The notes under the pieces were generated by a model. The model ran no database searches and was not told where the DNA came from. It worked only from the letters and a program-made list of their open reading frames with translations. From Sphingomonas panni (GTDB taxonomy: Bacteria; Pseudomonadota; Alphaproteobacteria; Sphingomonadales; Sphingomonadaceae): 64,000 nt of DNA. Shown here in pieces: positions 63,128 through 64,000 of this stretch (position 1 is the first letter of the stretch; every line of letters begins with the position of its first letter). The stretch is taken from contig NZ_JAKREU010000010.1 of assembly GCF_022664435.1 (NCBI RefSeq), positions 62,001-126,000 on the forward strand, written 5' to 3'. Position numbers and translations under genes: made by a program.

Positions 63128-64000
63128 CTACCGCCCGCGATTGTCCAGCGTGGCCGCAGCAACCCGCACCGTCGCACGCTGCGCGATGTCGGTAGCGGAG
63201 TGGGCCAGCAGCAGTTGATAGTCGCCACCCGCGATGTTCCACCCGCGCGTCCTGCTGTCGAACGTCGCCAGCAGGCGCGGATCGACGGTCAGCGTGACGG
63301 TCCGGCTCTCGCCCGGGGCCAGATCGACCTTGGTGAACCCGCCGAGCCGCTTGGGTGCTTCCCAGCCATTGCCGGCGGCATAGAGCTGGGCCAGCCCCTT
63401 GCCACGCAGCTTGCCGCTATTGGTGATGGTGAAGCTAGCCTGCACCCCCTTGCCCTGCGGCGTCGCGGTCAGCCCGCCGAGCGTGAAGTTGGTGTAGGAC
63501 AGGCCGTAGCCGAACGGGAACAGCGGCTTGGCACCGGTCTTGTCGAACCACTTGTAGCCGACGGCAGCCCCTTCGACGTCGTAATTGCCCATCGGGTGCG
63601 AGTCGCGGTCAAGCTTGGGATCGCCCTCGATTACCGGGCGGGGCAGTTGGGCGAGCGATGCGGGGAAGGTCGCGGGCAGATGGCCCGAGGGATTGACCTC
63701 ACCGGTCAGGACGCGGGCAATGGCTTCGCCGCCCGACGTGCCGGAATACCACGCCTCCAGCACCGCACCGACCTTGTTCAGCCATGGCATCAGCACCGGG
63801 CCGCCGGTCTCCAGGACGACGACGGTACGCTTGTTGGCGCGTGCGACCGCATCGATCAGCGCGTCCTGATTGTCCGGGAGGTTCAGGTTCGGCGCATCGA
63901 TCGATTCGCCAGTCCATTGTTCGCCGAACACGATCACCACATCGGCCTTGCGCGCGGCGGCGGTGGCGGCCTTCACATCTTTGCCGTCGAGATAGGTGAC
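63128..64000 (-). CDS. GH3 beta-glycosidase, C-terminal part (cut by window edge)
   Basis: The visible 290 residues are the second (alpha/beta sandwich) domain and the C-terminal fibronectin III-like domain of a family-3 glycosidase. Landmarks are VVIVFGEQWTGESIDAPNLN, SGHLPATFPASLAQLP, LFPFGYGLSYTNF and the FnIII end from KGVQASFTITNSGK. The catalytic Asp lies in the missing N-terminal barrel. beta-Glucosidase and beta-xylosidase are both possible; with GH10 and GH67 in the window a role in hemicellulose use is reasonable but the gene is 40 kb away. Confidence 0.93.
   Translation of the reverse strand, partial: VTYLDGKDVKAATAAARKADVVIVFGEQWTGESIDAPNLNLPDNQDALIDAVARANKRTVVVLETGGPVLMPWLNKVGAVLEAWYSGTSGGEAIARVLTGEVNPSGHLPATFPASLAQLPRPVIEGDPKLDRDSHPMGNYDVEGAAVGYKWFDKTGAKPLFPFGYGLSYTNFTLGGLTATPQGKGVQASFTITNSGKLRGKGLAQLYAAGNGWEAPKRLGGFTKVDLAPGESRTVTLTVDPRLLATFDSRTRGWNIAGGDYQLLLAHSATDIAQRATVRVAAATLDNRGR

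Overview
The window is 64 kb of GC-rich, densely coded alphaproteobacterial chromosome. Protein families and gene order point to the Sphingomonadaceae, most likely Sphingomonas or a close relative. The evidence is a trpGDC-moaC-moeA-lexA block, an alphaproteobacterial SOS box (GTTC-N7-GTTC), a TorF-type porin, TonB receptor and Flp pilin set, and an rpsB-to-fabZ envelope operon with no lpx genes. Sphingomonads are known to use glycosphingolipids instead of LPS. Nothing looks like a phage, plasmid, IS element or CRISPR array; this is core chromosome with a few accessory islands.

Layout. 1-8182 (minus) is one tightly coupled operon: a YdeP-type molybdenum oxidoreductase, fdhD, mobA, then cheW, a TPR-tailed cheR, a second cheW, a methyl-accepting protein and a cheA cut by the window edge. 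8245-13096 holds a thiolase, an orphan prepilin peptidase, a two-gene YqcI/YcgG (GntA-like) plus DUF1989 operon with a divergent MarR regulator, and a YihY membrane protein. 13.2-19.6 kb is tamA-tamB. 19.7-23.0 kb is a divergent GH10 xylanase / GH67 alpha-glucuronidase pair sharing a LacI-type xyl operator; a GH3 enzyme is cut by the right edge at 63-64 kb.

23.2-28.2 kb (minus) is trpG-trpD-trpC-moaC-moeA-lexA. 28.3-31.7 kb has a small secreted protein, a diguanylate cyclase and aroK-aroB-DUF2256. 31.8-35.6 kb holds a small membrane protein, a 604-residue exported protein of unknown role, a Xer recombinase and accA. Two orphan Flp pilins follow, then a Nudix hydrolase, a methyltransferase and comF-grxC-nitrilase-DUF1178. 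A tRNA-Arg(CCU), a lipoprotein with folE, a TonB-dependent receptor, a SWIB protein, a small secreted protein plus TorF porin, a Kef-type antiporter and icd complete the middle.

49.5-62.8 kb is the housekeeping core: psd-pssA, rpsB-tsf, pyrH-frr-uppS-cdsA-dxr-rseP-bamA-skp-fabZ and rpmE. It links translation, isoprenoid and phospholipid synthesis, and outer-membrane assembly. Molybdenum-cofactor genes occur at two separate places (mobA with the oxidoreductase; moaC-moeA behind trp).

The most unusual feature is the coupling of a molybdoenzyme with its maturation genes to a Wsp-like chemosensory array, in which the receptor signalling tip has lost a conserved arginine. Other points worth a second look are the GntA-like operon, apparently leaderless aroK and trpG promoters, the xyl operator, and a family of paired palindromic repeats in several intergenic gaps.
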